64,000 nucleotides of DNA from JBFWML01 sp050251635. Lineage in GTDB: Bacteria > Campylobacterota > Campylobacteria > Campylobacterales > SZUA-545. Made by a program: the position numbers and the translations under genes. Numbering within the stretch: the stretch's first letter is position 1; every line of letters begins with the position of its first letter. The stretch is from the NCBI GenBank assembly GCA_050251635.1, contig JBFWML010000008.1, forward strand, positions 1 through 64,000, in the 5' to 3' direction. Positions 36,095 through 44,904 of the stretch are shown here, in pieces. The notes under the pieces were generated by a model. It ran no database searches. It had not been told where the DNA came from and saw only the letters and a program-made list of their open reading frames with translations.

Positions 36095-37714
36095 CTAGAC
36101 GCTAAAGCGGCCCAGTTGAGCGCCCAGCTTTTGGGTGGAGTCATGCAGGTGTTCGCTGGCTTTGGCGATCTCTTCGACGCTTCGGGTGTTGGAGGCGGAG
36201 AGTTCGCTCATTTTTTCCACCAGCGCGATCAGGCTTTGAATCTCGCTGCTGGTCGCTTCGGTCTGGCGGGCGGACTCTTCGGCTTCGGTGGCCGCGCTCT
36301 CCATCGCTTCGAGGGCGGTAAAAAGCACACGATCGACGCTGGCGGCGGTTTCGTTCAGCCGCTGCGCTTTTTCGTTGTTTTGGCTCATCGCTTCGCTCAA
36401 ATCCCCCACCGATTGCGTGATGATGCTGATCGTCGCGTCGCTTTCGGTCAGGCTCTTTTGGGTGCGCTCGGCCAGTTTGCGCACCTCGTCCGCCACCACG
36501 GCAAAACCCCGGCCGTGTTCGCCCGCCCGGGCCGCTTCGATCGCGGCGTTGAGCGCCAGCAGGTTGGTCTGATCGGCAATGTCGGCGATTACGCCCAAGA
36601 CGGTGCGCACCTGCTGGGTTTCATGGGAGAGCCGTCCAAGACGATCGGCCAGCTCCATTTCGTTTTCGGCGGTCGCTTGCACTTCGGCGGTCAGGCGGCC
36701 CATTTCGCCTCTGGCGTCGCGCAGAGAGTGGTGCGCGCCCTGCAGCGTCTCTTTGCTTTCCAAAATCCGCCCCACCAGTTTGGATAGGGCTTCGCGGGCC
36801 ACAGCGCCTCTGGCGGAAGCCTCCTTAACGGCTCTGGCCTCCTCTTCGGCGCGGTTGTTGATCTCCTTGGCGGTGGCGAAGAGTTCGTTGGCGATGGAGG
36901 CGTTCTCCCCGGCGCTGCGTTTGGCTTCGCGGATCAGCTTATGGGTTTCGTCCAAAAACTCGTTAACCTGACGGCTGGCGGAGGCGATTTCGTCGTGCCC
37001 TTCGACGCTCAGGCGGCGGGTCAGGTCGGCGCCGAAATCGTGAATCTTGGCAATGGCGCGAACCGACTTGTTGATCGACGCGGCCACGACCGACGCGGTC
37101 AAAACCACCAGCACCACCACCAGCAGCGAAGAGAGGACCAGCGTGGTGCGTCCCTTGGAGAGCGACTGGCGGCTCTCTTCGGCGGTGCGTTCGGAGGCTT
37201 CCAAGACGAGCTTTTCGACCTTCTCAAAGTGGGTGCGGATGCCGCAGTAGGGGATAAAGATTTTGTCGTCAACGATCTTTTTGATCGCCCCGTTCTCTTC
37301 GGCGCGGTAGGCGTCCATCAAGGCGGGCAGGTGGCCTTTGATCTCGCTCCAGCGCAGGCGGATGCCCTCGATATGCTCGGCGATGGCGGGCTCTTTGAAG
37401 AGCGGATCGTTGAGATCGGTGAGCAGTTTGTCGATGGTTTTGATCTGATCGGCCATCATCAGGCGCGAACCTTGGTAGGCCACAAAACCGCCAATCACCT
37501 GACCGACGTTGTTGAAGATCCAGCGCACTTCGCCGTCAAGCTTGGCGATTTTTTCGCGGGGAACCATGACGTCGTGGTGCATCGCTTCCAGCGCCGAAGA
37601 GCCCTTGGAGGCGATGGTTACGCCCACGATCGAGCTGAGCGCCACGCCGCCCGCGCCCAGAATAATCAACAGCAGAATCTTTTTGAAAATGGTCAGTTCG
37701 GAAAGAATATTCAT
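36095..37714 (-). CDS. Methyl-accepting chemotaxis protein
   Basis: This 539-residue receptor has an N-terminal membrane helix (about 8-30), a periplasmic four-helix-type sensor (about 31-190), a second membrane helix (about 195-218), a HAMP region and a cytoplasmic signalling hairpin with ADQTNLLALNAAIEAARAGE. The start at 37714 (MNILSELTIF) has AAGGAAACCT upstream. The rhodanese gene ends eight bases before it on the same strand, so the two are probably one operon. Confidence 0.92.
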   Translation of the reverse strand: MNILSELTIFKKILLLIILGAGGVALSSIVGVTIASKGSSALEAMHHDVMVPREKIAKLDGEVRWIFNNVGQVIGGFVAYQGSRLMMADQIKTIDKLLTDLNDPLFKEPAIAEHIEGIRLRWSEIKGHLPALMDAYRAEENGAIKKIVDDKIFIPYCGIRTHFEKVEKLVLEASERTAEESRQSLSKGRTTLVLSSLLVVVLVVLTASVVAASINKSVRAIAKIHDFGADLTRRLSVEGHDEIASASRQVNEFLDETHKLIREAKRSAGENASIANELFATAKEINNRAEEEARAVKEASARGAVAREALSKLVGRILESKETLQGAHHSLRDARGEMGRLTAEVQATAENEMELADRLGRLSHETQQVRTVLGVIADIADQTNLLALNAAIEAARAGEHGRGFAVVADEVRKLAERTQKSLTESDATISIITQSVGDLSEAMSQNNEKAQRLNETAASVDRVLFTALEAMESAATEAEESARQTEATSSEIQSLIALVEKMSELSASNTRSVEEIAKASEHLHDSTQKLGAQLGRFSV

Positions 37715-37722
37715 AGGTTTCC

Positions 37723-38193
37723 TTATAGGGGGCAATTACTCTCGGTCTCGAAGCCTTGGGCTTTCCAACCGGGGATGCCGTCGCGCAGCCAGTAAACGTC
37801 GCGGTAGCCCTGTTTAACGGCGGTGACGGCCGCTTTGTAGGAGCGCCAGCAGCTTTTTGCGTTGCAGAAGATAACCAGCGTTTTGGATTTGTCGGTGAGC
37901 TTGTCGTGGTGCCAGGTGTCGGCGCTGGGGTCGAAGTTGGCCAGCTTGTTGTCTTTACCGCCCTTTTCGTCATACAGGCACGGCACGGAACCGGGGATGG
38001 TTTCCATGATGTACTCGCGGGTGATGCGCGAGTCGCAAAAGACCGCTTTTTTACCGTCGTAAAGCTTCTTGGCGTCGGCGACGGAGATAAAGCGCGCACC
38101 GTATGTGAGCGCCTCTTGGGGTTCGGGGGTGTCGGTGGCAAGCAGGGGAATGGCCGCCGCAAACGCGGCCACCAGTAGAAACAACCGTTTCAT
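37723..38193 (-). CDS. Periplasmic rhodanese-domain protein
   Basis: This 156-residue protein has a signal peptide (MKRLFLLVAAFAAAIPLLA) and one rhodanese domain (about 35-150). The active-site loop reads FCNAKSCWRS with the expected persulfide-forming cysteine, and the CDSR motif ending strand 2 is present. It probably carries sulfane sulfur in the periplasm. The start at 38193 has AAGGAATGCC upstream. A chemoreceptor gene follows and a palindrome lies 55 bp upstream. Confidence 0.88.
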   Translation of the reverse strand: MKRLFLLVAAFAAAIPLLATDTPEPQEALTYGARFISVADAKKLYDGKKAVFCDSRITREYIMETIPGSVPCLYDEKGGKDNKLANFDPSADTWHHDKLTDKSKTLVIFCNAKSCWRSYKAAVTAVKQGYRDVYWLRDGIPGWKAQGFETESNCPL

Positions 38194-38247
38194 GGCATTC
38201 CTTGACATGAGATTTATGCAAATCCTAGCGGCCAAAGACTTTATTTG

Positions 38248-38264
38248 AATTGATTAAATCAATT
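38248..38264. promoter_or_regulatory. Palindromic operator candidate upstream of rhodanese-MCP operon
   Basis: AATTGATT-A-AATCAATT is a perfect 8-bp inverted repeat with a one-base centre. It contains TTGAT-N3-ATCAA, close to the TTGAT-N4-ATCAA site of FNR/CRP-family regulators but one base shorter; an ArsR-type dimer is equally possible. Confidence 0.5.
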
Positions 38265-38289
38265 TGTGTGATTAAGCTAACATTTTGTA

Positions 38290-39999
38290 CTACCCGATAT
38301 AGCGCTTGCGTTTGGCGGGTTTAATCCGGTCCACGTCCACCACCAAGAGCCCGTCGATGCAGTCGTTAAACTCCGGGTCGATCCCAAAGGCGCAGTATTT
38401 GACGCCGTCGGCCTCGCAAACATCGGCGTATTGTTTGTAGAGCGTGGGAACGGCCACACCCATTTGACCCAGGTGTTCCTTGAGGATTTTGAAATCCTCT
38501 TCGGCGTTGTCGCCGCTGAAAATTTCGCGCATTTCGGCCAAGCTTAAACGGCTGAGCAAAAAGGGGTTTTTCGACTGGGCAACATGGCCCTTGTGGCCGT
38601 AGTAGTGACTGTAGTACCACACCAGCATCTCTTTGGCCGCCTTGGGGTAGCTGCCCGAAATGCTCACCGGGCCAAACATATATTTGATCTCCGGGTGGTG
38701 GCGCAAATACGCGCCGATGCCCTGCCACAGGTAATCGAGCGCGCGGGTGCCCCAAAAGCGCGGCTGAACGAAGCTGCGCCCTAGCTCGATAGCGTTTTTC
38801 AGATAGGGCTCGAACCCTTCGCCCAGATCAAAGAGGCTGGGAATGTAAAGCTTGGCGATATCGCCGTTTTCCAGCAGTTTGCCGGTTTCGCCGATGCGGT
38901 AGCTGCCCACCAGTTCGAGGCGCTCTTCGTCCCACAAAATCAGGTGCCGATAGTCGCGATCGAAGCGATCGTTATCCCGGCGGTGTCCCGTGCCTTCGCC
39001 TACTTTTCGGAAGGTCAGTTCCCGCAGGCGGCCAATCTCGCGGATCAGCGGCGAGTTGCGCTCGAAGTCGTAGAGATAGATCTTTTTGCCGTCGCTGGTG
39101 TCGCCTAAAAGCTGCGCTTTTTTGAGCTCGGCTTTGAGCGCTTGGCGGTCTTCGGGGTGGGCGATGCAGGTTTCGGTGGCAAAGATGCCTTCGCTTTTGC
39201 GCCCCAGTCTAAAGAGGTGCTCTTTCATCAGTTTGGCTTTGCGTTTGAGGCTCAAGGTAGGCAGATCGTAGGCGCGTTTGGGCACCGGCGCGCCTACGAC
39301 AAAACGGATGGTTTTGCCCCGGTGTTTAAAGAGTTCGCCCGGCAGCATGAGCGCCGAAAGGGGCTTGTAAACGGTGCTGATCGTGTAAAAAAGCGACGAG
39401 TTTTTGGCCCGGATGCGCACGGGCAAAATGGGCGCGTCGGCCTTGGCGGCCAGTTTGAGAAAACCGCTGTTCCACGCGCCGTCTTTCACGCCGGTGGGGC
39501 GGATGCGGCTGACCTCTCCGGCGGGGAAGATGATAACCGCCTCTTCGTTTTCCAGCGCTTTTTGAATGGCCAGCAGCGACTTTTTGCCCGCCTTTCCGCC
39601 CAGATTGTCCACGGGCAGCAGCAGTTTTTGCAGCGGCTCAAACTGCATGAGCAGATCGTTGGCCACAATCTTGACGTCCTTGCGCACCTCGCTAACCAGC
39701 TTTAAAAGCGCCAATCCGTCCAACCCGCCCATGGGATGGTTGGCGATAATCACGACGCGCCCGGCGGGGGGAATGTTGGCGCGATCTTTACTGGCCATGG
39801 CGTAATCGACCTCCAGCTCATCGAGCACCGCTTCCACAAACTCGACCCCCTCCAGTTCGCCGTGGGTCGTCAAAAAACGGTTGATGCGCTCTTCGTAAAA
39901 CAGCTTTTTCAAAAGCGCCATAAACGGCACGGTCATCAGGCGCGGATAGTGGCGCAAGGAAGGGTATTTGGCGGTTACGGCCTGTTCAACATTGATCAT
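38290..39999 (-). CDS. Two-domain acyltransferase (PlsC-like + GNAT-like), OlsF type
   Basis: This 569-residue protein has an N-terminal lysophospholipid acyltransferase domain (about 60-280) with ANHPMGGLDGL (H88 to D94) and FPAGEVSR. A C-terminal GNAT/OlsB-like domain (about 300-540) contains ELTFRKVGEGTGHRRDNDR, FDRDYRHLILWD and LFGVGP-like VSISGSYP segments. This fusion matches bifunctional OlsF proteins that acylate ornithine to ornithine lipid, and related haemolysin-type acyltransferases. Ornithine lipid synthesis is inference. It is divergent from glgA. Confidence 0.85.
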   Translation of the reverse strand: MINVEQAVTAKYPSLRHYPRLMTVPFMALLKKLFYEERINRFLTTHGELEGVEFVEAVLDELEVDYAMASKDRANIPPAGRVVIIANHPMGGLDGLALLKLVSEVRKDVKIVANDLLMQFEPLQKLLLPVDNLGGKAGKKSLLAIQKALENEEAVIIFPAGEVSRIRPTGVKDGAWNSGFLKLAAKADAPILPVRIRAKNSSLFYTISTVYKPLSALMLPGELFKHRGKTIRFVVGAPVPKRAYDLPTLSLKRKAKLMKEHLFRLGRKSEGIFATETCIAHPEDRQALKAELKKAQLLGDTSDGKKIYLYDFERNSPLIREIGRLRELTFRKVGEGTGHRRDNDRFDRDYRHLILWDEERLELVGSYRIGETGKLLENGDIAKLYIPSLFDLGEGFEPYLKNAIELGRSFVQPRFWGTRALDYLWQGIGAYLRHHPEIKYMFGPVSISGSYPKAAKEMLVWYYSHYYGHKGHVAQSKNPFLLSRLSLAEMREIFSGDNAEEDFKILKEHLGQMGVAVPTLYKQYADVCEADGVKYCAFGIDPEFNDCIDGLLVVDVDRIKPAKRKRYIG

Positions 40000-40136
40000 C
40001 TTCGCCCCGCAATCGGTTGGTATTAACCGCGAAGAATAGGGCGGGTTGGTTACGGTTTGGAAAGCTTTCCGCGACTTGGTTATTTGGTTTTTGCTTTCGC
40101 TGGCTAAACTTTTGCCAAACCAATCAAAGGCCGTCT

Positions 40137-41615
40137 ATGTCCGCGCGTAAGCTCAACATTCTCTTCACCGCCTCCGAATGCCACCCCTTCGCCAAAACCG
40201 GCGGGCTGGCGGATGTGGTGGGGACATTGCCGAAGTATCTGCGCGCCTTGGGTCACGATGTGCGGGTGGTGATGCCGCGTTATTACGGCATCGATCGCAG
40301 CAAACTAACCAAAGTCGGCGGGCCGCTGGGGGTGCCCATGGGGATTGTGGGTGAACTGTGGTGCGGTGTTTACGAGGGGGTGCTGCCCGGAAGCGACGTA
40401 CCCGTTTATTTTATCGACTACGAGCAGTATTTTGGCCGCGCCGATCTGTACAACGACGAAGACGGCGTGGGCTTTATGGACAACGACAACCGCTTTGTTT
40501 TTCTCTCCCGTGCCACGATGCAGCTGTGCAAAATGCTCGACTTCGTGCCGGATATTCTGCACAGCCACGACTGGCACACGGCGGCCACGGCGCTGTTTTT
40601 AAACACCCTCTACGCAAACGATCCGCACTTTAAAAACTGCGCCTCGGTGCTGACGCTTCACAATATGCAGCACCAAGGGCGCTTTTACAACGGCCTGATG
40701 AACGTGTTGGATGTGGGGTGGGAGCACTTTAATTTCCGCGAGATCGAGCAGTTTGATCAGGTCAATTTGCTCAAGGCGGGCATCACCCACGCCACGATGC
40801 TTAGCACCGTCAGCCCCACCTACGCCAAGGAGATGATGACGCCGGAGTTTGGCTACGGGCTGGACGCCACGCTGCGTACCCGCGCACATGATCTGTGGGG
40901 GATTCTCAACGGAGTCGATACGGCGGAATGGAACCCGGCAACAGACCAGCTCATCCCCGCCCATTTCACGCCGGATGACCTGGGCGGCAAGGCGACATGC
41001 AAAACGGCGCTGCAGAGTGAAATGGGTCTGCCCGTGCGCGACGTGCCGCTGATTGCGATGGTCAGCCGTTTGGTGCACCAAAAGGGCTTTGACGTGGTGG
41101 CCGAAGCGATCCACGATCTGTTAGCGATGGATGTGCAGATGGTGCTGCTGGGCAACGGCGAGCCGTGGACCCACTTTTACTTTGGCGATATTGCGGCGCT
41201 TTATCCGCAAAAATTTGCCTGCAAGATTGGCTACAGCCACGCGCTCTCGCACCGTATCGAGGCGGGGGCTGATCTGTTCTTGATGCCGTCCCGCTTTGAG
41301 CCTTGCGGGCTGAACCAAATGTACAGCCAGCTTTACGGCACGCTGCCGATCGTGCACGGCGTGGGCGGTTTGGAGGACACGGTAGAAAACTACGACGAGC
41401 GCACGGGGGAGGGCACGGGCTTTAAGTTCTACGGTCTAACCGCCAAAAACCTGACCAACACCGTGGGCTGGGCGGTGCATACGTGGTATAACCAAAAGGC
41501 CCATTTTAAAGCCATGCAACAAAGAGCGATGCAAAAGTCGTACACATGGGAACAGTCCGCCTTGATCTATGTCGATCTGTATAAAACGGCATTACAGAGG
41601 GTTGGAAAGCAATAA
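40137..41615 (+). CDS. glgA: Glycogen synthase, ADP-glucose type
   Basis: This 492-residue GT5 enzyme adds glucose from ADP-glucose to glycogen. K20-T-G-G-L (KTGGLADV at 20-27) binds the substrate pyrophosphate, and the C-terminal SRFEPCGLNQMYSQLYGT loop is the GT-B catalytic signature. The start at 40137 (MSARKLNILF) has CAAAGG upstream; an open frame runs 40 codons further but looks non-coding. Pgi and fba elsewhere in the window supply the precursor route. Confidence 0.96.
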   Translation: MSARKLNILFTASECHPFAKTGGLADVVGTLPKYLRALGHDVRVVMPRYYGIDRSKLTKVGGPLGVPMGIVGELWCGVYEGVLPGSDVPVYFIDYEQYFGRADLYNDEDGVGFMDNDNRFVFLSRATMQLCKMLDFVPDILHSHDWHTAATALFLNTLYANDPHFKNCASVLTLHNMQHQGRFYNGLMNVLDVGWEHFNFREIEQFDQVNLLKAGITHATMLSTVSPTYAKEMMTPEFGYGLDATLRTRAHDLWGILNGVDTAEWNPATDQLIPAHFTPDDLGGKATCKTALQSEMGLPVRDVPLIAMVSRLVHQKGFDVVAEAIHDLLAMDVQMVLLGNGEPWTHFYFGDIAALYPQKFACKIGYSHALSHRIEAGADLFLMPSRFEPCGLNQMYSQLYGTLPIVHGVGGLEDTVENYDERTGEGTGFKFYGLTAKNLTNTVGWAVHTWYNQKAHFKAMQQRAMQKSYTWEQSALIYVDLYKTALQRVGKQ

Positions 41616-41675
41616 AATCTTTTTCTGAAATCTAGCTGTTGCGATCTTCTTACGGGGCTTTTAGGGGGATTTGAC

Positions 41676-41681
41676 TAAAAT
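41676..41681 (+). promoter_or_regulatory. Candidate -10 box for dksA
   Basis: TAAAAT lies 30 bases before the TTG start at 41712, in a T-rich region typical of promoters in this phylum. Confidence 0.35.
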
Positions 41682-41711
41682 TCCGCAATTTTTTGACCTA
41701 GGAGGCTCTCA

Positions 41712-42071
41712 TTGAGATCGCGGGAACTGGAAAAGCTCGTTCGTCAGCTCGAAGAGCGCAAGATTCAAATTATTCACAATATCCGGGAAACCGCACGGGA
41801 GATGGAGTCCTTTGCCGAGGCCGAAGTCAACGACGAGGGCGATTACGCCGCCATCAGCACCGACAACCTGATCGACACGGCCATCACCCAAAAGCAGATG
41901 CAAGAGCTTAAAGAGATCGAATACGCCCTCTCAAAGGTCAGCAAAGGCACCTTCGGCACCTGCGAAATGTGCGGCGAACCGGTGGGCATCGAGCGGATGC
42001 GCGTTAAACCCCACGCCCGTTTTTGTATTGTCTGCCGCGAAGCCTACGAGAAAAACGGCAACCACCACTAA
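41712..42071 (+). CDS. dksA: DksA/TraR-family RNA polymerase regulator
   Basis: This 119-residue protein is a short DksA of the Campylobacterota type: a coiled coil (about 1-85) whose tip carries DEGDYAAISTD, and a C4 zinc finger (CEMCGEP, FCIVC). It works with ppGpp at RNA polymerase in the stringent response. The start is TTG at 41712 with GGAGG six bases upstream. Its stop overlaps the convergent membrane-protein gene by four bases. Confidence 0.93.
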   Translation: MRSRELEKLVRQLEERKIQIIHNIRETAREMESFAEAEVNDEGDYAAISTDNLIDTAITQKQMQELKEIEYALSKVSKGTFGTCEMCGEPVGIERMRVKPHARFCIVCREAYEKNGNHH

Positions 42072-42634
42072 CTTCGCTTAAAGGCGCGGATCGCATAAAC
42101 AATCACCGCGATCTGCGTCGCCAAAAGCCCCCAGTGCAGCCACCACACCTGTTGGCTCTTGTCGGTAATAAAAAACCCTTTTTCAAGCCATTGATACGCC
42201 AGCCAGCTAGCGGCCAAACCCAGAAGATAGCCTGTCTGCTTTCGCACGTCCAGCCAGCTAAGCAACGCCACTCTTTTGAGAAATAGTGTCTCAGCCCGAA
42301 TGAGATAATTACCAAACAAAAACATCACCTGATAACCCCCGTAAACAGACAGGGCTATGGCCGGACTCAGCGGCTGCCACAGGTAGAGCGCCACCACAAT
42401 CAGCATCACCGCCTCCACGCCGATCGTCACCGCAAAAAAGGCCGGCAGATTCATCAGCCGCGAATAGAGCCGGGCGACCACCAGCATCCCCGCAGCCAGC
42501 AGCAACCCCCCGGCGGAAAAAACCGCCGGGTCGATCAGGGCATAGATGGCAAACACCGCCCCCATCGCCGCCCCCGCAAAGAGGCTGTTAAAGAATTTAA
42601 AGGCCAGGTAGGGGCGGGGAGACAGGCACGTCAA
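42068..42634 (-). CDS. Multi-pass membrane protein of unknown function
   Basis: This 188-residue protein has about six hydrophobic segments (for example FNSLFAGAAMGAVFAIYALI, AGGLLLAAGMLVVARLY, TIGVEAVMLIVVALYLW, LHWGLLATQIAVIVYAI). The TTG start overlaps the TonB-receptor stop, so it is probably co-translated with the receptor. It may assist uptake of the receptor's substrate, but no transporter family is recognised. Confidence 0.75.
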   Translation of the reverse strand: MTCLSPRPYLAFKFFNSLFAGAAMGAVFAIYALIDPAVFSAGGLLLAAGMLVVARLYSRLMNLPAFFAVTIGVEAVMLIVVALYLWQPLSPAIALSVYGGYQVMFLFGNYLIRAETLFLKRVALLSWLDVRKQTGYLLGLAASWLAYQWLEKGFFITDKSQQVWWLHWGLLATQIAVIVYAIRAFKRS

Positions 42635-44433
42635 AACAGCTGCTCCAAGGCCAGATAGACGGTGCGCTCCGGCACGGCCGGGGTGTAGCCGTAGGCGCTT
42701 TCGCGGTAGCTGTCTGTCAGGTTTTTCACGGTCAGTTGCACCTTTTGTTTTTGCTCGGTTTCATAAGAAAGGCTAAGCGAATCGGTGCGTTCGCCCTTAA
42801 GCTCCTCGCCGCTGGCCGAATCGGTGTAGCCGCTGCCCAGACGCAGATCGTAGCCTAACGTCAGCGCGCCGCGCTTAAAGACGGCTCCGGCCGTGGTGAT
42901 GCGGTCGCTTTGGCGGTCCTTGAGCGATTCGGCGCTGCTTTCGCGGTCGAACAGGCGGGTTTGATCGGCATAAATCAGAAGTTGCTCAAAGGGTTTGAGG
43001 CTCACATGAAAAAAGCCGCCCCGGAAGCTGACTTGATCGACGTTTTCATAACGGCTGGCCGTCCAGTCGAGTTCGTTATTGACCCAGTTGATATAGTTCT
43101 TAATCTCGGTTTGAAACCCGGCGGCGTTTATTTGAAGCACCCCGAAATCCGCGCCGAGGCTAAGCCGTTTTTGCTCCAGCCGTTCGGTTTTTAGACCCGG
43201 ATTGGCTGCGCCGTAGGGGTTGAGCTGCTGCACCAGGCTGGGCGGCTGAACCGACCTGGCCATGCTCAGGCCGCCGCTGTAAACCGTTTCGCCTGCTTCG
43301 AAAGTGTGGTTCCAGGCCGCGTGATAACCCAGATCGTTGACCGTCTCCCCTTCGCCGGGACTAAACCGCACTTGCCGCGCCGTCAGATCGATCCGGCTTG
43401 AGCCCAGCGCCCCCCGGATGCTTGCATAGAGATCGCGTTGGCGGTTTTTACCCTCCATGGGCGAAGCCGCTTCGATCGTCCCCTCTTCCCGCATCTGCGA
43501 GATGCCTGCCCTAAAGCCTGCAAAATCGGTGTTCAATCCCCCTTCGGCAAACTGCTTGAGGTTCTCCCCGGTGTAGAGATCGCCCCCGGCATTTTCGCGG
43601 CGGTTGTGCTGGCGGTGGAGTCCGGCCTTAAGGATGACGCTTTCGGCGGGCGAAAAAGCCGCTTCGTAGCCCTGCATCTGCAAACGGGTGTCCCAAAAGC
43701 TCTCCGCATCGGCGGAATCGGTCGGCCAGCCCGCATCGTACTCGCTATGGGAGACGGCATCGAGCGCCTTCAGGGTGAACTTTAGCCGATCGGTAGCCGG
43801 GACATTCACCACGCCGCGGTAGCTGATCGATCGGCTTTCATCCTTTTCGCTGGCGGTGTCCAGCTTGCCCGCCTCGGCGGCATAGGCTGTGTAGCCGCCG
43901 CTAAAACGGCTCTCTGCCGCCACATAGCCGTCGATCGGCCCTTGCAGTTTGATCCGTCCGCTTTGAAACCGTTCGCCCTGATTGGAGCCGCCCAGCGCAA
44001 TGCGCGAAGGGGCATCGGTTCTTTGGTCGATCAAGATCGCGCCGCTGCCGCCGTGGGCGTGAATCGACTGAACGGCCCCTTGCGCCAGCCGGATTCGATC
44101 GCCCGAAAGCAGCAGGGTGTTGACAAAGGTTGCCTGCCGATCGGTTCCCGTGGCGTCGGCAATATTCATCCCCTCCCAAAAAAGCGCGGTAAAGCGCGAC
44201 GGCGCGCCTTCAATGGAGCCGATCTGGGTCGATGAGGTCTGGGTAAAACCCGAAAAACGGCGAAGCTGATCGGCAAAGCCGGTATCGGTCAGTTCGGGCT
44301 TGGCGCTGAGCAGCCACGGCAATGCGTCGCCTTGCGATCGCACGGTCAGGGGCGGCAGGTTTTCGGTAACGTTTTGATCGCTCGCCTGCAAAGAGGCAGC
44401 GGCGAATGCAGCCAAGAGTAGTTTGGTTTTCAA
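42631..44433 (-). CDS. TonB-dependent outer-membrane receptor
   Basis: This 600-residue receptor has a signal peptide (start TTG at 44433, TLKTKLLLAAFAAASLQAS region), an N-terminal plug (LPPLTVRSQGDA ... ADQLRRFSGFTQTSS ... RIRLAQGAVQSIHAHGGSGAI), and a long beta-barrel ending in aromatic VYLALEQLF. GGAG precedes the TTG by six bases. The open frame continues upstream to 44802, but the signal peptide argues for this start. The substrate (iron chelate, cobalamin or other metal) is unclear. The membrane protein behind it is coupled. Confidence 0.88.
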   Translation of the reverse strand: MKTKLLLAAFAAASLQASDQNVTENLPPLTVRSQGDALPWLLSAKPELTDTGFADQLRRFSGFTQTSSTQIGSIEGAPSRFTALFWEGMNIADATGTDRQATFVNTLLLSGDRIRLAQGAVQSIHAHGGSGAILIDQRTDAPSRIALGGSNQGERFQSGRIKLQGPIDGYVAAESRFSGGYTAYAAEAGKLDTASEKDESRSISYRGVVNVPATDRLKFTLKALDAVSHSEYDAGWPTDSADAESFWDTRLQMQGYEAAFSPAESVILKAGLHRQHNRRENAGGDLYTGENLKQFAEGGLNTDFAGFRAGISQMREEGTIEAASPMEGKNRQRDLYASIRGALGSSRIDLTARQVRFSPGEGETVNDLGYHAAWNHTFEAGETVYSGGLSMARSVQPPSLVQQLNPYGAANPGLKTERLEQKRLSLGADFGVLQINAAGFQTEIKNYINWVNNELDWTASRYENVDQVSFRGGFFHVSLKPFEQLLIYADQTRLFDRESSAESLKDRQSDRITTAGAVFKRGALTLGYDLRLGSGYTDSASGEELKGERTDSLSLSYETEQKQKVQLTVKNLTDSYRESAYGYTPAVPERTVYLALEQLF

Positions 44434-44802
44434 TGTTGTTCTCCATAAAGTATTGATCTGTTTGTGACGGTTGGAGGAACAAGAAGGGGGAGCGAGTCCG
44501 GTATTGCGGTGGCGGCAGCGGCAAGGGGGGCGTTTTTTAAGGCGCGAGCGTCTTAGGGCCGATCGGGCTTTGCGGGTAAAAACCCGGCAGCAGTGGCAGG
44601 GGGTGGCATCGATCAGGGCTAAAAGGGTTTCGTCAAGCTCCGGCGGCGGATCGTCGTCGCTTTCGCGCGCGCTGGCATAAGGCAGGATAACCTGCTGCGA
44701 TCGCAGGCTGCTGAAGGTTTCGTGCAGCTTGACCTGGCAGGTGAGAGCCTGAATCGATCGCAGGTTGAAATAACGTTTTTTATGACCGCGCGCGCTTTTC
44801 AT
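44434..44802 (-). other. In-frame open region upstream of TonB receptor, cysteine-rich
   Basis: An ATG at 44802 opens 123 codons that run without a stop into the receptor gene. The predicted segment is basic and has six cysteines (PCHCCRVF and PPCRCRHRN) with an acidic middle (ESDDDPPPELDETL). It is not a signal peptide. It may be a small separate protein, an alternative long start, or untranslated leader. I found no cobalamin or other riboswitch motif here. Together with 44803-44904 it is the longest stretch without an assured gene. Confidence 0.35.
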
Positions 44803-44904
44803 GGGCGCGATTGTAGCACCGGGCCCTTAGGCCATCTGTTTGTAAGATTTTTCCGTTAAGATTTATGAAAACTTCCCGCCCTTTGTGAAACAAAAAGTTG
44901 ACTC

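Noticed and set aside
44434..44904. Cobalamin riboswitch before the TonB receptor
   Set aside because: No B12-box-like sequence or expected helices could be found on the minus strand.
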